A stretch of DNA of 64,000 nucleotides from Bradyrhizobium sp. SZCCT0231 (GTDB lineage: Bacteria; Pseudomonadota; Alphaproteobacteria; Rhizobiales; Xanthobacteraceae): positions 1 through 64,000 of the forward strand of contig NZ_JAFCKP010000017.1 in assembly GCF_018130245.1 (NCBI RefSeq), given 5' to 3'. The notes beneath the pieces are model-generated. The model was not told the DNA's origin and did not search any database. It was given only the letters and a program-made list of their open reading frames with translations. Below, one piece after another: positions 61,076 to 64,000 of the stretch. Made by a program: the position numbers and the translations under genes. Position 1 is the first letter of the stretch. The number at the start of each line of letters is the position of its first letter.

Positions 61076-61921
61076 CTACAACGACACGCCCGGCGGAATG
61101 TCCGCCTCGGTCACGCCCACCAGCTCCATATTCGTGATGATCGCGTTGCGGATGAAGCCGAGGCCCTTGTTGAAGTCGATCCAGGTGTTGACGTAATCGC
61201 GCCAGGTCTTGTCGGCCTCGCGGCGGAAACCGGCATTCGACGTGGTGGCGAAGATTGGCGTCGGCAGCACGAGCTGGCCGAGCGAGGGATTCTTCTTCAG
61301 CACGGTCAGCGACAGCATGGTGATCAGGCACTGCGCGTCGACGCGGCCGGTCTGCAACGCGGCGGTGGCATCGTCGGCGGTCTTCAGCCGCGTGATCTGC
61401 GCCTTCGGCGTCAGGCGGCTGACGACCTGGTCATGCGAGGAGCCCTGGTCGACCGCGATCTTGATGTCGGGCGAGTTCAGCTCGGCCCAGCTCTTCGGCT
61501 TGAAGTCTTTCTTGCAAAGGATGGCGAAGGCGTTGTTGAAGACCGGCACCGAGAAGTCGATCACCAGCGCGCGCTTCGGGGTCGGGTTGAGGCCGAAGAA
61601 GATGTCGATCTTGTTGGCCTGCAGGTCGAGCACCGAATTGCCCCAGGTGGTCTCGGTGATCTCGAGCTCGGCCTCCATGTCGTCGGCCAGCCCCTTGGCG
61701 ATGTCGATGTAGAAGCCCTTCCACTGGCCGCTGGACAGGTCCTTCATGTAATAGGGCGCCCCGCCGCCGACGGCGCCGATCCGCATCTTCTTGGTCCGGC
61801 GGATGCGGGCGAAGGTCGATTCGTTCGGATCGGCGGTCTGGGCCACGGCCGGAGCGGCCAGCGCGGCCGCGGTCACCGCACCGAGTCCGACAATCGATGC
61901 AACATCACGACGTGTAACCAT
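61076..61921 (-). CDS. Amino acid ABC transporter substrate-binding protein
   Basis: A 281-aa periplasmic receptor with signal segment TRRDVASIVGLGAVTAAALAAPAVAQ (an RR pair suggests possible Tat export). The SBP family 3 domain has MRIGAVGGGAPYYMKDLSSGQWKGFYIDIAKGLAD, DIFFGLNPTPKRALVIDFSVPVFNNAFAIL (with the Arg that usually grips the carboxylate), and IKIAVDQGSSHDQVVSRL. It is first in the operon. The longer frame up to 62137 is rejected because the ATG at 61921 directly begins the signal peptide. Confidence 0.93.
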   Translation of the reverse strand: MVTRRDVASIVGLGAVTAAALAAPAVAQTADPNESTFARIRRTKKMRIGAVGGGAPYYMKDLSSGQWKGFYIDIAKGLADDMEAELEITETTWGNSVLDLQANKIDIFFGLNPTPKRALVIDFSVPVFNNAFAILCKKDFKPKSWAELNSPDIKIAVDQGSSHDQVVSRLTPKAQITRLKTADDATAALQTGRVDAQCLITMLSLTVLKKNPSLGQLVLPTPIFATTSNAGFRREADKTWRDYVNTWIDFNKGLGFIRNAIITNMELVGVTEADIPPGVSL

Positions 61922-62105
61922 TGGGATCAATCGCTTTTCTGGTTGATTGGAAGTTCCGGCAGGCGTTCTTAGCAAGGTGGTCCGTGCGGCGAAAGCACAG
62001 CCTATCGGCTGGGGAGGCCGGGAATTGCCCGGATGCTGGGCAAACTCAAACCGTGCGAGCCGATACCCGCTTGCTTTCCGGCTCCTTTGGCCCCAAATAG
62101 GGACC

Positions 62106-62206
62106 GGGAGATTGGCGGTGGACGAGCCACTCGCCAACCGGGTCAGGTCCGGAAGGAAGCAGCCCTAACGAGGTCCGGATCGGGTCGCTCGTCAGTCTCC
62201 TACCTG
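62106..62206 (+). ncRNA. ffs: 4.5S signal recognition particle RNA
   Basis: The conserved SRP RNA apex GGTCAGGTCCGGAAGGAAGC is present with its asymmetric internal loop and GGAA tetraloop. The outer helix pairs GGGAGATT with AGTCTCC and GACGAG with CTCGTC. The RNA ends near a short T run (62207-62211). TTGCTT (62071) and CAAATA (62094) may be the promoter. Placement just before dnaX is common in bacteria. Ends are approximate. Confidence 0.93.
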
Positions 62207-62297
62207 TTTTTCCGAGCGAATTGCGCCGGCGGGCTCCCCGCCAGCGCGCTCCTTTCCGCAAAAGCCGGCCGAGAGAGATTTCATTGCGGATCGACCG

Positions 62298-64000
62298 ATG
62301 ACCGACGCTGGCGCCCCTCCCAATCCTGACAGCGCCGGCCCGGCTGGCAACGCGCCTTACCGGGTTCTGGCGCGCAAATACCGCCCTTCCAGCTTCGATG
62401 ATCTAATCGGCCAGGAGGCCGTGGTCCGCACCGTCTCCAATGCGTTCGAGACCGGGCGCATTCCGCAGGCCTGGATCCTCACCGGCGTCCGCGGCGTCGG
62501 CAAGACCACCACCGCGCGCATCCTGGCCCGTGCGCTCAACTACGAGATGCCGGACGGCTCGGTGAAGGGGCCGACCATCCACATGCCGACGCTGGGCGTG
62601 CATTGCCAGGCGATCATGGAAAGCCGGCACATGGACGTGCTGGAGATGGACGCCGCCTCCCATACCGGCGTCGACGATGTCCGCCAGATCAATGACAGCG
62701 TGCGCTATGCCCCCGCCAGCGCCCGCTACAAGGTCTACATCATCGACGAAGTCCACATGCTGTCGACGGCGGCGTTCAACGCCTTCCTGAAGACGCTGGA
62801 GGAGCCGCCGGAGCACGCCAAATTCGTGTTCGCGACCACCGAGATCCGCAAGGTTCCGGTCACCGTGCTGTCGCGCTGCCAGCGTTTTGACCTGCGCCGC
62901 GTCGAGGCCGACGTGCTGATGAAGCACCTTGCCAACATCGCGGCCAAGGAAAGCGTCGAGATCGAGCCGGAAGCGCTCGGTATCATCGCACGCGCCGCGG
63001 AGGGCTCGGTGCGTGATTCGCTGTCGCTGCTCGACCAGGCGATCGCCCATGCGGCGGGGCAGGTGAAGGCCGATGCGGTCAGGCAGATGCTGGGCCTCGC
63101 CGACCGCACCCGCGTCATCGAGCTCTTCGATTCGCTGGTGCGCGGCGACATCGCGAGCGCCTTCAAGGAGTTCCGCGATCAGTACGATGTCGGCGCCGAT
63201 CCCATCGTCGTGCTCTCGGACCTCGCGGAGTTCGTCAATTTCGTCACCCGCGTGAAGATCGTGCCGGCCACCGCCGACAACGTCGCCTATGGCGAGACCG
63301 AGCGCGTCCGCGCGAAGGATTTCGCCTCGAAAATCTCGATGCGCGTGCTGTCGCGGATGTGGCAGATGCTGCTCAAGGGCATCACCGAGGTGCAGGCCGC
63401 GACGCGCCCTGCGGCCGCGGCTGAAATGGTTCTGGTGCGCATCGCCTATGTCGCCGACCTGCCGACGCCCGACGAAGCCATCAGGATGCTGGAGCAGAAC
63501 GGCGGCGGCTCGCCGGTCGTGAGCGGCGGCAGTGCGGCGCGCAGCAGCGCGCCTTCCGCGCCGGTTGCCTCCGCGGCCCCTGTCCGCATGCCGACATCCT
63601 CGCCGTCCTCGTTCGGCGGCGGCGCGGCCCGGCCGCAGATGGCGGCACCGGTGCCGGATCCGCAAGGTGCAGCGCCGCAGCTGCGCATCACCAGCTTCAC
63701 CCAGCTCGTCGCGCTCGCCGGGCAGAAGCGCGACCTCATGACCAAGGGCGCGCTCGAAGGCGACATGCGCCTCGTCCGTTTCGAGGAGGGCCGGCTGGAA
63801 GTCGCGCTCGAGCCCAACGCCTCCAAGACCATGATCTCGGAGCTTGCGAAGAAATTCGAGCTTTGGACCGGCCGCCGCTGGACCGTGATCGTCTCCAACG
63901 AGCAGGGCCAGCCGACGCTGCGCTCGATGAACCAGGCGGCCAAGCAGGAGCATGCCCGTACCGCGGAAGCCGATCCGCGCGTGCAGGAGGTGCTGTCGCG
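62298..64000 (+). CDS. dnaX: DNA polymerase III subunit gamma/tau (partial, runs off the window)
   Basis: The first 567 residues of the clamp-loader ATPase. The N-terminus reads APYRVLARKYRPSSFDDLIGQEAVVRT; Walker A is GVRGVGKTTTARILARAL; DEVH-type Walker B is VYIIDEVHMLSTAAFNAFLKTLEEPPEH; sensor 1 is VFATTEIRKVP with the arginine-finger SRC in VLSRCQRFDLRR. The zinc loop seen in E. coli DnaX has only one Cys here (GVHCQAI). An Ala/Pro/Ser linker (about residues 410-455) begins the tau-specific part. The stop lies beyond base 64000. Confidence 0.96.
   Translation, partial: MTDAGAPPNPDSAGPAGNAPYRVLARKYRPSSFDDLIGQEAVVRTVSNAFETGRIPQAWILTGVRGVGKTTTARILARALNYEMPDGSVKGPTIHMPTLGVHCQAIMESRHMDVLEMDAASHTGVDDVRQINDSVRYAPASARYKVYIIDEVHMLSTAAFNAFLKTLEEPPEHAKFVFATTEIRKVPVTVLSRCQRFDLRRVEADVLMKHLANIAAKESVEIEPEALGIIARAAEGSVRDSLSLLDQAIAHAAGQVKADAVRQMLGLADRTRVIELFDSLVRGDIASAFKEFRDQYDVGADPIVVLSDLAEFVNFVTRVKIVPATADNVAYGETERVRAKDFASKISMRVLSRMWQMLLKGITEVQAATRPAAAAEMVLVRIAYVADLPTPDEAIRMLEQNGGGSPVVSGGSAARSSAPSAPVASAAPVRMPTSSPSSFGGGAARPQMAAPVPDPQGAAPQLRITSFTQLVALAGQKRDLMTKGALEGDMRLVRFEEGRLEVALEPNASKTMISELAKKFELWTGRRWTVIVSNEQGQPTLRSMNQAAKQEHARTAEADPRVQEVLS

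Noticed and set aside
60278-61972. Plus-strand open frame (564 codons) opposite the amino acid ABC genes
   Set aside because: Covers three clear genes in antisense and a palindromic repeat; no family match.
62403-63953. Minus-strand open frame (516 codons) opposite dnaX
   Set aside because: dnaX on the plus strand shows all clamp-loader motifs; the opposite frame is Arg/His-rich noise.
62400-64000. Programmed frameshift site in dnaX
   Set aside because: No A-rich slippery heptamer was seen in the part of the gene inside the window; the rest lies beyond the end.

Overview
The window is a chromosomal segment of a high-GC alphaproteobacterium, most likely Bradyrhizobium or a close relative such as Rhodopseudomonas. 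The reasons are the strong GC-rich codon use, a class I (archaeal-type) lysyl-tRNA synthetase, DUF6460 and DUF2865 proteins, an ffs-dnaX arrangement, and many intergenic palindromic repeats of the kind seen in Bradyrhizobium. It reads as ordinary chromosome: no prophage, transposase, plasmid origin or CRISPR array was seen.

Layout. 0.1-2 kb: a reverse-strand ogt / AraC-type regulator / VOC-protein set. 2.1-3.9 kb: tRNA-Gly(CCC), an orphan gene, and an XRE-cupin regulator overlapping a GNAT gene. 3.9-12.7 kb: a pentose-sugar locus with LacI-type repressor, xylulokinase, xylose isomerase and an Frc-type sugar ABC transporter, followed after a 15-bp hairpin by an aldose dehydrogenase-like reductase and a sugar-lactonase-like amidohydrolase. 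12.7-15 kb: an orphan branched-chain-type binding protein and a TPR methyltransferase. 15-17.8 kb: a ligase-associated exonuclease overlapping an ATP-dependent DNA ligase. 18-22 kb: DUF6460, an MBL hydrolase, a MATE pump, pyrD and a DUF952 gene. 22-28.4 kb: an S24-like regulator, alpha-carbonic anhydrase, lysK, a binding protein, a small membrane protein with Sco1, and a periplasmic ClpP-like protein. 28.6-32.1 kb: a flavoprotein dehydrogenase, an esterase, RidA and an NTF2-like protein.

32.2-36.2 kb: the other half of the ligase-associated repair set (Lhr-Core helicase and the phosphoesterase PdeM), then a perfect alphaproteobacterial SOS box and a 143-aa protein of unknown function. 36.3-44.2 kb: DUF2865 protein, pyrE, a GST, a LysE exporter, polA and an acyltransferase. 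44.3-50.7 kb: ugd, hrpB, a retropepsin-like protease and a phosphohexomutase. 50.7-54.4 kb: a two-component system divergent from two tiny secreted proteins and a sterol-desaturase-family gene, with a tandem TGTAACA site between them. 54.4-57.4 kb: an Lrp-type regulator, a PfkB kinase, nudC and a HIT gene. 57.6-61.9 kb: a tightly overlapping operon of amino-acid-type ABC transporter, SDR and muconate-cycloisomerase-like enzyme. 62.1 kb to the end: 4.5S SRP RNA and the start of dnaX.

The points most worth following are the SOS-box-controlled 143-aa protein beside the Lhr/PdeM pair, the two-component system with its tandem-repeat operator and small secreted neighbours, a DNA polymerase I whose proofreading site has lost every carboxylate, the uncharacterised enolase-family operon, and the sugar locus that combines an isomerase route with an oxidative gene pair. 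Start codons were chosen by Shine-Dalgarno spacing and family length. Functions rest on recognised motifs and family memory; no database search was run.
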